Origin: a virus | Direction: 5' to 3' (one strand) | Length of the DNA stretch: 64,000 nucleotides | Virus record (IMG/VR): IMGVR_UViG_3300028129_000005 | Coordinates: 62,001-126,000 of that record | Shown here: in pieces, positions 1-10,950 of the stretch | Numbering within the stretch: position 1 is the stretch's first letter | How the letters are laid out: every line of letters starts with the position of its first letter | Translations under genes and position numbers: made by a program | Notes under the pieces: model-generated | What the model saw: the letters and a program-made list of their open reading frames with translations, nothing else | Told to the model about the DNA's origin: nothing | Database searches by the model: none

Positions 1-1443
1 AAAGACAACGGTCTTAAATACACCCTGAGAACAAGTAATGATCAATTTAGATTAGAAAAATCAAACGCAAATTATATTTATATTCCTGTAATTCAGGGAG
101 AATATGAATCTCAAACATTAACCTCAACTGGAGAATCTTTTCAATCCTTTAATGTAATAACTAAAAGCATGATAGACCATGGACAGATTAGAGTAAAGGT
201 TAATTCTAATTTATGGACTAAATATGATTCTTTATATGATATGAAAAAGGGAACTGAAGGTTATTTAGTAAAAACAGGAATTACAGGTGGATTAGATCTT
301 TATTTCGGTAATGGTTCATTTGGTGACATTCCTCCAACAGGTGCATCGATTGAAATCGAATATTTAAAAATAGGAGGTGCTATGGGTAATTTAAACGGTA
401 GAGCTGATTTATCGTTTGAATTCAAAACTGAAGGAACAGATTCATTAGGAAATACGCATGATCTAAATGAATTATTAGAATCTGAATTTACAGTTGCACC
501 TAAAATGGGAGCAAATCCAGAAGATATTGAATTAACAAAGTTAATTGCCCCATTACAGTCACATTCATTTGTATTAGCAACTCCTGATAACTATGAGCAC
601 TTTCTTTCAAGATATGGTATGTTTTCTTATTTAGATGCATATAACACTACAGATGATGGATATTTAGACGATGATAATGTTATCTATCTGTTCATGTTGC
701 CTAATACTCTTAAAAAATTACAAAACAATAAAGATTATTTTAGCTTAGATAATTCTGAATTCTTTTTTACTGAAATAGAAAAAGAAGGAATTATGGGATT
801 ATTAGAAAAATCAGGAAGACAGATGGTAACAACTGAAATTAAAATAGTAGATCCTTCCCCACAATATTTTAGAATGGATATTAAAGTAAGATACTTTGAA
901 GGATATACAAAGGCTAATCTTGCTACTGAAATTAGATCTAAAATAGCAGAATACCTAATTAACATTACAAGAAGAGATAGATTACCAAAATCTGATATTG
1001 TCGCTATTGTTGAATCAATTGAAGGTATTGATTCCGTTAACGTTAAATTCACTTCTGAAAAAGAAGAAACGGCTAGAAGATTAGGATATTATACTTCTAA
1101 AACAGTAACGGTAACTCCTTCTACCCCAATCTTAGAAGATATAGGTAATGGAAAACAAAAAATGGTTTTCTTTAAAAGAACAGTAACTGAAAGGCAAATT
1201 AATTTTGAACCCAATGCACCTCTTCCAGAGAATGTAATTAATTTAGATTCATTTGGAGATATAATTTTAGAAAAAGAAGAAGTTGCATTATTTAGAGGTG
1301 GCTGGTTAGATCAAAATGGAAACATGGTGGATGATTCAGTAAAGACTGGAGAAAAAGCAGCTCTTTCAATTTACTTTGATGAACCAGCTGTGAAAAATAG
1401 CATATTCGCTAAAGTTCAGGCTAAAAATAGAAAAGCTATATAA
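1..1443 (+). CDS. 6: Baseplate wedge protein, gp6-like (5' partial)
   Basis: The reading frame is open from the first base, so the gene begins upstream and 480 C-terminal residues are visible. The first ATG at 169 is internal. The sequence resembles the T4 gp6 / Baseplate_J family, which forms the wedge ring around the baseplate hub and drives sheath contraction. The C-terminal part has the alternating strand and helix pattern of that family, including a segment near 940-1050 (ATEIRSKIAEYLINITRRDR) typical of baseplate_J proteins. It overlaps the next start by one base (TAATG). Its position at the head of a run of large structural genes fits the T4 order 6-7-8. The call rests on remembered family resemblance. 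Confidence 0.65.
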   Translation, partial: KDNGLKYTLRTSNDQFRLEKSNANYIYIPVIQGEYESQTLTSTGESFQSFNVITKSMIDHGQIRVKVNSNLWTKYDSLYDMKKGTEGYLVKTGITGGLDLYFGNGSFGDIPPTGASIEIEYLKIGGAMGNLNGRADLSFEFKTEGTDSLGNTHDLNELLESEFTVAPKMGANPEDIELTKLIAPLQSHSFVLATPDNYEHFLSRYGMFSYLDAYNTTDDGYLDDDNVIYLFMLPNTLKKLQNNKDYFSLDNSEFFFTEIEKEGIMGLLEKSGRQMVTTEIKIVDPSPQYFRMDIKVRYFEGYTKANLATEIRSKIAEYLINITRRDRLPKSDIVAIVESIEGIDSVNVKFTSEKEETARRLGYYTSKTVTVTPSTPILEDIGNGKQKMVFFKRTVTERQINFEPNAPLPENVINLDSFGDIILEKEEVALFRGGWLDQNGNMVDDSVKTGEKAALSIYFDEPAVKNSIFAKVQAKNRKAI

Positions 1444-1712
1444 TGAGTATTTTTAGTAACCTTTTTAAAAGTAGAAAAAAGAGATTATATTCTATCAGGG
1501 AAAATGCATTTGACGATAGAAAAAATTTAGGTAATGATTATAGAAGTAATATTTTGAAAAACTCAATTTCTTCTCATATTTGGAGAAATAATCAAATGAA
1601 CGACTTTGTTAATCTTATTCAAGATACAATCGCCGATTGGGTAGATTCTGTAAACTATTTAAAAATTTACAAATCTTACACCATGAAAAAAGATGATAAA
1701 AAAATTAGATAA
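1443..1712 (+). CDS. Small basic protein of unknown function in the baseplate operon
   Basis: Encodes 89 residues, rich in Lys, Arg and Asn, with no membrane segment. The start overlaps the gp6-like stop by one base and the next gene begins two bases after its stop, so it is translationally coupled on both sides. The N-terminus (MSIFSNLFKSRKKRLYSIRE) is strongly basic. The middle looks like one amphipathic helix. I do not recognise the family. Its place between the gp6-like and large wedge-like genes suggests a small baseplate component or assembly factor, which is inference from context only. Confidence 0.6.
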   Translation: MSIFSNLFKSRKKRLYSIRENAFDDRKNLGNDYRSNILKNSISSHIWRNNQMNDFVNLIQDTIADWVDSVNYLKIYKSYTMKKDDKKIR

Positions 1713-1714
1713 TA

Positions 1715-4504
1715 ATGCCATATCAAAATCTTAGATTCTTTGATAATAGTTCTAACGAATTAAATTTAACGTATGATTCTACTTTAGAATATTCTACGGG
1801 TACTATATTTCTACCTGAAATATCGACAGGCCTATATGAAACGATAAATTTATATGTTCTAGAAGAAGTAAGGGATGAATTAGATAATCAAAGATTTGTA
1901 CATCCTATATCAGTCGATGCTAATACTAATACTTTAAGATTTGAATTTGTTTCAGGCTATGGAGATAGTAATGATATTTTTCTTTATAGTGGAACAATGA
2001 AGAACGGAGACTACGAAGTAGTTGTAGATTCTTCTCAGGTTTCTAAAATGAGAGACAACAGTCACTACACTTCAATTGACTCTGATGGTTTTAAAATAGT
2101 TCCTTTAAACGCAGCGGCATTGAATGTACAAGCATGCATCGCCAATATAGCATTAAGTTCAGATAAAGAAGGTTTTCATATTAGAACATTAAATGTATAT
2201 GCGACCGAAGATGGTAATGAAGTAAAGGTTGCAGAAATTAAAGTTTATGGTGAAGTAGTTGCTGAAGATGAAAGACTAAAAAGTCTTTTAACTAACATGG
2301 CATTAAATCTAGACGAAATGGATTATTTGATATTTAGAGATTCTGATATTAAAGACCTTGGTGTAGATTATAAACTATTAAATAGAAAAAGAAAAGAACT
2401 TTTATTACAGGCTTCTACTATTAAACCCTTTATAGGAACATATAAAGCCCTATTAGGTGTTATTGATTTCTTTGGATATAGTAATGTAAGTCTTAGAGAG
2501 TATTGGTTAAACATAAACGAACAATCTGAAGGATTTGGAAAAATGATGGTGGTTCCTGTTGCTAATCAAACTGAAGTAGGTTTCTTAGCAAAAAAGAGTA
2601 GAAATAAGAACCTTCCTAATTCTAATCAAAAGAAAACTTCTAGATTTTCATTAGCATACCGATTAAACGTTCCTACTGGAAAATTAAATGAATTTGATTT
2701 ACCAGAAGTAGAGGAAATTACAGATTTTTCGCCGGATGAAATCTTAATAAAATTATATGCTTTAAAGCGTAAACTACAGAAAGAATATTTACCGCTTAAC
2801 GCAAAGATCGTAGATATCACAGCAGAGGGTGATTACTTTGACGGAGTAAATCAGAGAGTTTGGAATAATCAACACCAAATACACGCACAGTATGCTGGAC
2901 AAGACGTACATTATGATATATTTCCAGATGCTAAATCAATTTATATAGAAGATCTTAGGAAAGTAGATTATAGACTAGAAGGTCGTAATCAAAAGATAGA
3001 AGTTTTTAATAAAACAGAAAGAAATGAATTAGAAGATTCTATTAGATCTTTCTATACAGATTGGCACGATGAAGATATGTCTTCACATAATACCATTGCA
3101 GGAATTCCAATAGGAGCTCCTATTATTTTAACTGGAACTTCACTTAAAGATACATGGGATGATGCAGACTTTACTTTCATAGATGCAAACGATACTGACG
3201 ATGATGCTAATATTTTACATTCTCCACCCGGACAACCTCCATATACCACTTTACAAGATCCTTATTTAACATGGGATGATTGGTGGAAAAGAAGTGTATA
3301 TGAAATTGAATGGATAATTAAAGGTCCTAGAGGCTACTTTAAAACTATCAGAGGATCTATTGACAATTGGTATACACTACCAATAATACTTCCATACATC
3401 GGTGAGTACACTATTGATGTTGCTTTTTGGGATTTATATAACATAAGAAGTATTAGTCACAATGAAAAGATAACAGTTAAATCTAAGAATGTTGAAGTAT
3501 ATGGAATGTATCAGAAACTCACGCCTGAATTAGATTGGGCTAATTATAAATATCAATGGGATGAAGCAGGTTCTTCATGGGAATGGGGTAGAGAAAACCT
3601 AAACACTGTTGAAGAAAGTATTGCTACATATTATCTAACTCTCGATAGAGCTAATTATTTACACGAAGATGAAGATGGTAAAGAATTCTCAATGGTAAGA
3701 AGATTTGCAGATTCTACAACTCCAACTGGATTTAATGAAACGACAGGGCCTTATCAATGGAAATCATTAAGAAAACATGTATGGAATGATGGTCCCGAAA
3801 TATGCTGGGATCAAACTAGGGTTGGACCAGATTTAAATTCTTCTTTTAAATTAGAATTAAACGGCGCTAATAATGGAACTATTTCTGTTTCACAATTAGA
3901 TCCTTTTACAGATTTAGAAATAATAGAAGAATATACACCTGTTGCAACATATCCTACGTCTAATACTGATTTTGCGGCTTGGGAAAGCTTAAAGGATGAA
4001 TTGAATAATTTGAATCCTAACCAATGGCCTATTTTTACTAAATTCAATTGGAATCCGATATATAAAGATACTGATGGAAATATAGTAAATAATTTTGATG
4101 GAGCAGATGTATGTAATTATATGCTCGTAGTTTCTAAACAACCCAATCAAGTATATGATTTTTACAATGCTACGACTAGCACTGGAATCATAGATCCAGA
4201 TAGTTTTGTTAAATACCAAGCATACAATCCTAGCTTCAATGATTCTTATATAATAGACGATCACGGTACTATTAATCTATTAAATCACATGACATTTTCA
4301 TATGACCTGACTAAAATGCCGGGCATAATAAAACAGAAATGGAGATTGATAAATAATAGTGTAAAAAAAGAAGATATATATTATGATAATCAGTGGCTGA
4401 CATACTTATTTGACACTAAGGGAGAGTACAGTATTGAGCTTGAATTAACTGATTTGAACGGAAATAAAAACATAACAAGAAAAAACATCTTAACAATTAA
4501 ATAA
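1715..4504 (+). CDS. Large baseplate/tail structural protein (possible gp7 counterpart)
   Basis: A 929-residue acidic protein rich in Asp, Asn, Tyr and Trp. The middle third contains W-D-D-W-type stretches. Two Ig/PKD-like beta segments are visible: one near residues 560-595 (GEYTIDVAFWDLYNIRSIS) and one at the extreme C-terminus (GEYSIELELTDLNGNKN). The gene follows the gp6-like gene and a small gene, the place held by gene 7 in T4, whose product is a wedge protein of about 1030 residues. I see no specific gp7 motif, so the gp7 assignment is positional inference. The next gene starts one base after its stop region. Confidence 0.5.
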   Translation: MPYQNLRFFDNSSNELNLTYDSTLEYSTGTIFLPEISTGLYETINLYVLEEVRDELDNQRFVHPISVDANTNTLRFEFVSGYGDSNDIFLYSGTMKNGDYEVVVDSSQVSKMRDNSHYTSIDSDGFKIVPLNAAALNVQACIANIALSSDKEGFHIRTLNVYATEDGNEVKVAEIKVYGEVVAEDERLKSLLTNMALNLDEMDYLIFRDSDIKDLGVDYKLLNRKRKELLLQASTIKPFIGTYKALLGVIDFFGYSNVSLREYWLNINEQSEGFGKMMVVPVANQTEVGFLAKKSRNKNLPNSNQKKTSRFSLAYRLNVPTGKLNEFDLPEVEEITDFSPDEILIKLYALKRKLQKEYLPLNAKIVDITAEGDYFDGVNQRVWNNQHQIHAQYAGQDVHYDIFPDAKSIYIEDLRKVDYRLEGRNQKIEVFNKTERNELEDSIRSFYTDWHDEDMSSHNTIAGIPIGAPIILTGTSLKDTWDDADFTFIDANDTDDDANILHSPPGQPPYTTLQDPYLTWDDWWKRSVYEIEWIIKGPRGYFKTIRGSIDNWYTLPIILPYIGEYTIDVAFWDLYNIRSISHNEKITVKSKNVEVYGMYQKLTPELDWANYKYQWDEAGSSWEWGRENLNTVEESIATYYLTLDRANYLHEDEDGKEFSMVRRFADSTTPTGFNETTGPYQWKSLRKHVWNDGPEICWDQTRVGPDLNSSFKLELNGANNGTISVSQLDPFTDLEIIEEYTPVATYPTSNTDFAAWESLKDELNNLNPNQWPIFTKFNWNPIYKDTDGNIVNNFDGADVCNYMLVVSKQPNQVYDFYNATTSTGIIDPDSFVKYQAYNPSFNDSYIIDDHGTINLLNHMTFSYDLTKMPGIIKQKWRLINNSVKKEDIYYDNQWLTYLFDTKGEYSIELELTDLNGNKNITRKNILTIK

Positions 4505-4505
4505 A

Positions 4506-5066
4506 ATGGCAAGTATTACAACAATTTTAGGAACGCATTCTCTTTCTTCTTCGAGACTTACTATCAATAATAATTTTGATAACGTAAATGAAGAATTAGG
4601 ATTAATCGCAAATGTTCTAGACACGACAAGTTCTACGTTATCTTTAACTGGAGCTATTACGGCAGGCACACTGTCCTTAAACACAGGTACTTTAAATACT
4701 TTTAACGTAACTGCATCTTCATTAGAGGCAGGCGTTGAAGCTACGTTTAAAGAAAATGTAATTTTAGAAAAAGCACTCCAGTTTACAGTGGCTCCTACTG
4801 CTACTTTTCCAGCAGGAACAGTTACTCCTACACTAGGAGCTTATATTTACACTGGTTCAGCTGATGTAGAATTAGGACCTTCAGCAGATGGACAAATTTT
4901 AACTATTATTGCATCGACTGCATTTCAAATGCAAGGTACAGGTTTAGACAATATAAATGGCGCTGATACCTCAATAGATGTTTTACAGAACGGTAGTATC
5001 AGTTTTATAGGAAGTACGGACGGCACTTGGTGGATTACAGGTTCACATAAAGCCACAATTTCATAA
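4506..5066 (+). CDS. Short beta-rich tail/fibre protein with shared N-terminal motif
   Basis: 186 residues, Thr/Ser/Ala/Gly-rich and low in charge, typical of trimeric beta-structured fibre or spike proteins. The N-terminal segment (SRLTINNNFDNVNEELGLI) contains an I-N-x-N-F-D motif that also occurs near the start of the two collagen-repeat fibre proteins at 15,783 and 19,330. This suggests a common attachment module. Residues 45-80 have repeated T-L-S-L / L-N-T patterns. The C-terminus (STDGTWWITGSHKATIS) resembles the end of beta-helical fibre domains. Function is inferred from composition and from lying inside the baseplate operon. Confidence 0.5.
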   Translation: MASITTILGTHSLSSSRLTINNNFDNVNEELGLIANVLDTTSSTLSLTGAITAGTLSLNTGTLNTFNVTASSLEAGVEATFKENVILEKALQFTVAPTATFPAGTVTPTLGAYIYTGSADVELGPSADGQILTIIASTAFQMQGTGLDNINGADTSIDVLQNGSISFIGSTDGTWWITGSHKATIS

Positions 5067-5090
5067 TATAAAAATAAAACAGTTAATTAG

Positions 5091-7076
5091 ATGGCTACAC
5101 CATTAATAAGGATTCCACAAGAACAAGGAGGTACGATGTATGCATTTGCTAATGCAGCAAGGGATTTGACACGCGCTTATTATAATCCGGATATTAACTT
5201 TGAATTTTCTAAATTTGCATTACTAGACTTGCCAGTATATGCTGATTTTATTCAAAGTGATCCGACTGATCTATCAGAGGGTCCTAATTATATCAAGTAT
5301 GATAGACTATTTGAAGGAGGTGGCGGTTCTAATGCTAGTTCTTATAATGATTCGTTACATGATGGTAATGGTAACGTACATTTTGCACAAACTTTTCAAA
5401 GTTATGCTCTTAATTTAGAGAACATGCTTCTTAACCCAGAGGTTAATGATGATTTTGATGATGTTTTATTTCAAAGTGATGCTGAAAAAATATTCTTTAA
5501 ATACTTATATCACATCAATGCGATAAGAGTAAGAACTGCAACTTCACAAGAAGTTTCAACAGGATATTCTAGAATGATAGAGCTAGATGATTCTACTCAA
5601 GCCGGTTCTGAATATAGTCAAGTTATAAAATACATTGGAAATATTGATGTAACTAACGATAAAAATTATAAAGGGCAACAGTACAACGAAATATTTGTTA
5701 ACGTTCCTTCTTCTGTAGGATATACTCCTGAAGTTTTATTAGAAACATCTAAGTTTAATACTAATAATATTAAGTTTGTACCTGGTGCTGAAATTGAAGG
5801 AAGAACAAATGATGATACTCACCCAGATCCTTTTTTAAATGTAGAATCTTATGCTGATCAAGCTGACGGAACTTATAATACTGACGAAAATGAAGTTCCA
5901 ACATTTGGAATTGATTTTAATTCAAGCGCCTACTCTAAAATAATAAATGATCCTAAATTAGATTCAATATTAGATTATTCTAAAAGAGGTGGAGATTTTA
6001 GATTCAATGCTATCCTAGTGTATTATGACATATATTCAAAGTCTAACATTGGAAATAAAGCAACAAACCTATACGGTATAATATTATTAGATAACTGGAA
6101 AGAAGATACTTCAAATGATGGATGGTATATTCCAGAATTAACTAAGTATAAGCCGAATGAAGTTACCGGTCTTAATGGTAATGCATTTGCACTTAAATTA
6201 AATCTTAAATTTAATTCAGCGCTAGATAATGTTGGGATAGAAAAGAATGTTAATGATTATTCTACTTTCTCAATGGACATTTTCTTAGACACAACAAGTG
6301 CCTTAGAAAACGCGGTTCAATTATTAAGAGATGCTAATACTAGATACAATGATATTTCTAAGAAAGTTGAAATGTTAGAAAGTTTCTTTTTAAGTTCTGA
6401 AAACTTACAAGGAATATCTAAGAGACTAGACCATATAGAACAGGATGTTGAAAATGCTACTATTAATTTTCAAGATGAAAGAAGTCTTTTAGATCTAATA
6501 ACAAATACCAACTCTAGATTAAATCAGGTTATTTCTGGTGTAATTCCAACAGAGATACAATATAATACAGATGTTTTAGAGTCAGGTAACCCAGGAGTGT
6601 CTATTGATAAATCAAACAATGGTAAAGTTAAAATCAGTTGTGTTAATTATGGCTATTCTTTAGGACAAGCTTATGTATATGATACTGTAACTTCTACTAA
6701 TGAAAGAGAATTATCTGCTGATTCTATGTTTTTACCAGATGAAGCTGGAACAAAGGCGGTATGGCAAAGACTTAAAGAATTTGACAACTTAGTTATGGTC
6801 TATACAGATCAGGCACAGGACTTTGATTCTAATCTAAATATATACTTAGATGATACAATAACAAGTTGGAAAAAAGGCCAAGTAGTTAGAGTAACTTTTA
6901 AAAATAAAATAAAAAACTTATCAACACATTACATAACACTGTGGACTGATAAGAGTAATGGATGGTCGCAAAAACTTTCTATTTCTTTATCGGACTTATT
7001 ATCTAATAAACCATATATCGAAATAGTATGTGTAGATCCAGTAAATAAAACGTTTGAATACGATATCTTAAGATAA
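5091..7076 (+). CDS. Tail/baseplate structural protein with central coiled coil
   Basis: 661 residues. The N-terminal 400 residues are mixed alpha/beta and acidic. Residues about 400-490 form heptad-like helices (LENAVQLLRDANTRYNDIS, then ISKRLDHIEQDVENATINF), probably a trimeric coiled coil. The C-terminal 170 residues look beta-rich. A coiled coil followed by a beta domain is a common tail-fibre or baseplate-appendage layout. The gene ends one base before the next start. I do not recognise a named family. A place in the T4 8-12 gene block is possible by position only. Confidence 0.5.
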   Translation: MATPLIRIPQEQGGTMYAFANAARDLTRAYYNPDINFEFSKFALLDLPVYADFIQSDPTDLSEGPNYIKYDRLFEGGGGSNASSYNDSLHDGNGNVHFAQTFQSYALNLENMLLNPEVNDDFDDVLFQSDAEKIFFKYLYHINAIRVRTATSQEVSTGYSRMIELDDSTQAGSEYSQVIKYIGNIDVTNDKNYKGQQYNEIFVNVPSSVGYTPEVLLETSKFNTNNIKFVPGAEIEGRTNDDTHPDPFLNVESYADQADGTYNTDENEVPTFGIDFNSSAYSKIINDPKLDSILDYSKRGGDFRFNAILVYYDIYSKSNIGNKATNLYGIILLDNWKEDTSNDGWYIPELTKYKPNEVTGLNGNAFALKLNLKFNSALDNVGIEKNVNDYSTFSMDIFLDTTSALENAVQLLRDANTRYNDISKKVEMLESFFLSSENLQGISKRLDHIEQDVENATINFQDERSLLDLITNTNSRLNQVISGVIPTEIQYNTDVLESGNPGVSIDKSNNGKVKISCVNYGYSLGQAYVYDTVTSTNERELSADSMFLPDEAGTKAVWQRLKEFDNLVMVYTDQAQDFDSNLNIYLDDTITSWKKGQVVRVTFKNKIKNLSTHYITLWTDKSNGWSQKLSISLSDLLSNKPYIEIVCVDPVNKTFEYDILR

Positions 7077-7077
7077 T

Positions 7078-10000
7078 ATGAGCGCTAGCAATTCTATATC
7101 ACATTTACTCGAACAGTTTCTAGAATTAAACACTAATTCACTAGAAACTTTCGAACGTATCAATGAGGCTATTTCAACCGATAAAGAAACGGTTACAATA
7201 GATTTATTCGATAATCGCACAGGAGAAATGACTGCAATTCAAATTCCAGCATTTGGATTTTTGAAAAGAGAAATTGAAAGAATTGATAAGAACATAACTG
7301 CGATTAGTGGTTTAGATACTTCCAGTGCAAATGTAAAACTTAAAGATGGTTCTTATAGAAGAATACATACTTCTAAATTAAAAGGTCCTTCTTTACCTAT
7401 AAAGTCGTTAGCAACTCCAAAAGAATTTAATACACAACTAAACGATTTCTTTGAAGATTTCTTAAATCCTTTATTAACTATTAGTTTAGATGTTAAAGGA
7501 CAAATTCCAGTAGATACTGAAAGAGTTTATACTGAAAGAGTTATATTTGATCATGAAGACTTGTCTTCCACTGAATCCTTTGATGAAATTTTTAAAGGTC
7601 AGAATGATGTCAATTATTCTAAATTTATTTCTAAAATAAAAGAAGATGGTTTAAAATATAGAATAGATGCAGAGACGGTAGATATGCCAGTAAGATCTAT
7701 TCAGTATAATGGCCAGTTAGACGTATTAAAAGTAGAAAATGTTCAGAAAACATCTCTAATAGACGGGACTAGTCAAACTAAAACCGTAAAAGTATATACT
7801 CTAAATAAATTAACATATTCGGACTCTAATAAAGACATGAAAGATACTGAAACTCTAAAAATTGGAGATTCATTGGTAGTAAACACGTCTGAATATAACA
7901 CAAGATATAGAGTAACCTCTATTGATTCTTCAACAACACAAGTTGAATTGTCACTTTTAGAAGGTTATTCACCGATTAAAATAGGAGCGAATGCTCTCGC
8001 TATTTATAAAGATATTGATGCTTCTGTTTCTATAGAAGTTAAAGTTGGATTTAATGAAAGACAAGTAGTTTTTGTTAAACCAATAGATCCTATCTCTAAA
8101 CTACCAGCTACTGATTTCTCACCAGGTGTTGCATTCTTTTCGAATGAACTTACTATTCAAAATGAAGATGGTATAGTTACTACACTTGCTAAATACTATA
8201 AAGAAGAAGTTGCTGATTTTGGTCAATTTATTAAAGCACTTAAGGTTGATTACATTCCACCTGCATCAGAAGGTCTTATCCCAGATGCACCAATCGTAGA
8301 AGTAGATAACTTTAAAGTAACACAAATTAATAAACACCTTACTCAAAACGCTAGCGTTGAACAAGTAAAAAAGATCAAATCTGATAAAGTTAAAGCTAAA
8401 GAAGTTATTAAAAAGCTTGACACTACAATTAGAAAGAAAAGAAAATTAATTGCTACTAAAAAGTTCTCATCTAAAATAGAAAGAAATAGAGAGAAAAATG
8501 AATTAGCTTCTATCATTAGAGAAAAGGCTGCTGAAACTAAAGTATTCTCTTCAAGCGTTGGACAGATTAAAGCGATTGCTGAATCAAATGAATTACCTAA
8601 AGTTAATCCTAAATATAGGGTAAGAGGCTTTTGGTCTATTCCGGAGCCAAAGAAAGTTGGTGATGAAATTTCACAAGAAGTAGTTCAGTTTATTGCTAGA
8701 TATAGATACGTTTCCTCAACGGGTAAAACATCTGTAATAGAGCAAATCAAATTTAATAAAAAAACTGCTGCATTTTCAAACTGGGTCGAAGTTAAAGGTC
8801 CTATTAGAAAAAGAGAAAAGCAAGCAGATGGTGGATATAGATGGATTCTAGAATCTGAAGAAGATTCACAGGCTATTAATTTTAACTCAATAGATTTATC
8901 TATTCAGCCTGGTGAAAAAATAGAAATGATGATTAAATCTGTTTCTGAAGCAGGTTTCCCACAAACCCCAGTAGAGTCAGAATGGTCAGATATTATTACT
9001 ATTCCTTTTCCTGAAGGAGAAATATCTACAGACGGAGCAAATAGCCTAGTAAACCAAAATGATTTAGATAATGTTAAGGTTGAAATAAATGATGATTTAG
9101 AATCACAAGGATTATTTACACACCTTGATAGTGGATTTACGGCAGGAGATACTTATTATGCCCATGCCGCAGAATCACTAGCATCTGGTTTTTTAACAGG
9201 AGAACAGAATCCTATTAGCGTATATGATAAATTATTGGAATTACAGAATCAATTAGAAAGACTACAAGCTAAGGTTGAAGGTGCCGTTGGAGAATTACAA
9301 ATTAAAATTATTGACGAAGAAGGTGAAGTAACGCTAGTTAAAAATAATTCAACTGCTAAAATATTCGCAGGATATTATGTAGATGAAAAACCAGATGATG
9401 AAACTAAAGGATATATTGTTACTAAAAATTATAGAGTAGAACTTCATAATACTAAGGCATCTGATCTAGAATTATGTGCAAGAATTAATGGAAATCTTAA
9501 ACAACCTGCTTATGTTTCTTCATCACAACAAGAATATGGCCTAGGTATTATTAATTTAGAAACTGGTAATAAACAACCAACTGGAACTACAACACCTGAT
9601 GTTAAAATAGCAAATGATACATATTATATGACAGAGGCTCAGTATGATTTAGTCCCTGTTGTTTATCAAAATCTTACAGGTGATGGAAATTCATACAATC
9701 ATTTTTCTGTTGCGCCAGACCAATCATCTCAATTAAATGGACAGTTTATTTATTCTAGATTTAGAAATATAGCTAATAACGCTGATCTTTATTCGATTAT
9801 AGATCCTGATACTGACTTGTCTAGGGATTCAAACTTAACAGGAGTAAGTAGCGCAGAATATGGATTAACATTTGCAACAGTCACGAATTCTGGAATTGGA
9901 TCAATTTCTGATAGAACTCATTTAAGAGATTTTACAGACTTTAAAATACAACCACATCAAGATTTACCTAGTAATTTAAACGGAGCTGGTGATTTTATAT

Positions 10001-10893
10001 GGAATGGAACATGGAATAATAATGGACAGGGTGTGCAGAATGAAGATGAAAACGGATTCCAATCTGATCCGAACGTTCCTGAAGCTATTCTTCCGAACTC
10101 AGCTGATACAGTTTCTGTTTCTCAAATAACGGCTGCTAAGTATGATTCAGGTCTTTTTCTTCATAAATCACACCCGCTACTTCAGTCTGACATAGGTTTA
10201 AATACAAAGGATATAGTTTCAACGGGAATTGTATCGATGCCGAAATATGCTATTAAAAGATCTAACGATAAGAATGGAAAAATTCAAACAGCATATCAAC
10301 CGCTGACAATTACATTTAGAAGTGACGGTGAATCTGGACCAATAGATGAACAAGGTAATGTAATTGGTAAAAAGTCTTTAAAAAACTCATTTACGGAAGA
10401 TGATCAATTTTTATTAGGTGGTCTTTCATGTGGTTCTTTCTTATACCTTTCACCTATAAACCAAACTAGTCTATCGGTAGATGGACCTAACAAGTATGGT
10501 AAAAAATTAATTGAAGGTGGAAGTCAAAATGCAGTGTCAGTTGATATGGTATTCCAATATAGAATGACAGATTATTTTGGAGAGAGTGAAACCGGTAAAG
10601 GTAGAGTTGCTGGAATATATGGAAATGCATTTACCAATTTAACATATTCAAAGAAAATAGGGCTAGACATCATAGATTCTTATAAAACTGAATTTAGCTT
10701 CGATGTAGAAGTTTACGCTAAATATAGAGCAGTTGGAACAAATAAAAATAGTATCAACAAAGTGATGCTGAGTAATTATAGAAACTCCCTTGGTTCCGGA
10801 AACTGGTGGTGGAATAGAAGAAGATTCTTCAGTGGATATAATGATTTTAGTTCATCTAGATTATACGATTTCGATGCTCGTCCATATAGGTAA
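7078..10893 (+). CDS. Very large tail structural protein with FN3-like region
   Basis: 1271 residues. The N-terminus is helical with a repeated L-E-x-F / L-N-x-N pattern. Residues about 440-480 are highly basic and helical (KKLDTTIRKKRKLIATKKF). Residues about 510-650 look like a fibronectin-III or Ig-like domain ending in E-S-E-W-S-D-I-I-T-I. A short coiled coil lies near 718-740 (YDKLLELQNQLERLQAKVEG). The C-terminus ends in an aromatic, Arg-rich stretch (GNWWWNRRRFFSGYNDFSS). These features suit an extended appendage or baseplate arm. No named family is recognised. A candidate late promoter lies in the 57-base gap after it. Confidence 0.5.
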   Translation: MSASNSISHLLEQFLELNTNSLETFERINEAISTDKETVTIDLFDNRTGEMTAIQIPAFGFLKREIERIDKNITAISGLDTSSANVKLKDGSYRRIHTSKLKGPSLPIKSLATPKEFNTQLNDFFEDFLNPLLTISLDVKGQIPVDTERVYTERVIFDHEDLSSTESFDEIFKGQNDVNYSKFISKIKEDGLKYRIDAETVDMPVRSIQYNGQLDVLKVENVQKTSLIDGTSQTKTVKVYTLNKLTYSDSNKDMKDTETLKIGDSLVVNTSEYNTRYRVTSIDSSTTQVELSLLEGYSPIKIGANALAIYKDIDASVSIEVKVGFNERQVVFVKPIDPISKLPATDFSPGVAFFSNELTIQNEDGIVTTLAKYYKEEVADFGQFIKALKVDYIPPASEGLIPDAPIVEVDNFKVTQINKHLTQNASVEQVKKIKSDKVKAKEVIKKLDTTIRKKRKLIATKKFSSKIERNREKNELASIIREKAAETKVFSSSVGQIKAIAESNELPKVNPKYRVRGFWSIPEPKKVGDEISQEVVQFIARYRYVSSTGKTSVIEQIKFNKKTAAFSNWVEVKGPIRKREKQADGGYRWILESEEDSQAINFNSIDLSIQPGEKIEMMIKSVSEAGFPQTPVESEWSDIITIPFPEGEISTDGANSLVNQNDLDNVKVEINDDLESQGLFTHLDSGFTAGDTYYAHAAESLASGFLTGEQNPISVYDKLLELQNQLERLQAKVEGAVGELQIKIIDEEGEVTLVKNNSTAKIFAGYYVDEKPDDETKGYIVTKNYRVELHNTKASDLELCARINGNLKQPAYVSSSQQEYGLGIINLETGNKQPTGTTTPDVKIANDTYYMTEAQYDLVPVVYQNLTGDGNSYNHFSVAPDQSSQLNGQFIYSRFRNIANNADLYSIIDPDTDLSRDSNLTGVSSAEYGLTFATVTNSGIGSISDRTHLRDFTDFKIQPHQDLPSNLNGAGDFIWNGTWNNNGQGVQNEDENGFQSDPNVPEAILPNSADTVSVSQITAAKYDSGLFLHKSHPLLQSDIGLNTKDIVSTGIVSMPKYAIKRSNDKNGKIQTAYQPLTITFRSDGESGPIDEQGNVIGKKSLKNSFTEDDQFLLGGLSCGSFLYLSPINQTSLSVDGPNKYGKKLIEGGSQNAVSVDMVFQYRMTDYFGESETGKGRVAGIYGNAFTNLTYSKKIGLDIIDSYKTEFSFDVEVYAKYRAVGTNKNSINKVMLSNYRNSLGSGNWWWNRRRFFSGYNDFSSSRLYDFDARPYR

Positions 10894-10914
10894 TATCTCG
10901 CTGTAACTAAGCAA

Positions 10915-10922
10915 GATATATA
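10915..10922 (+). promoter_or_regulatory. Candidate late promoter GATATATA
   Basis: One of at least six intergenic copies. It ends 28 bases before the 1609-aa gene, a spacing like that of T4 late promoters (TATAAATA with no -35 box). Confidence 0.4.
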
Positions 10923-10950
10923 CTCTAACAAAAATAGAGTCTATTTATAA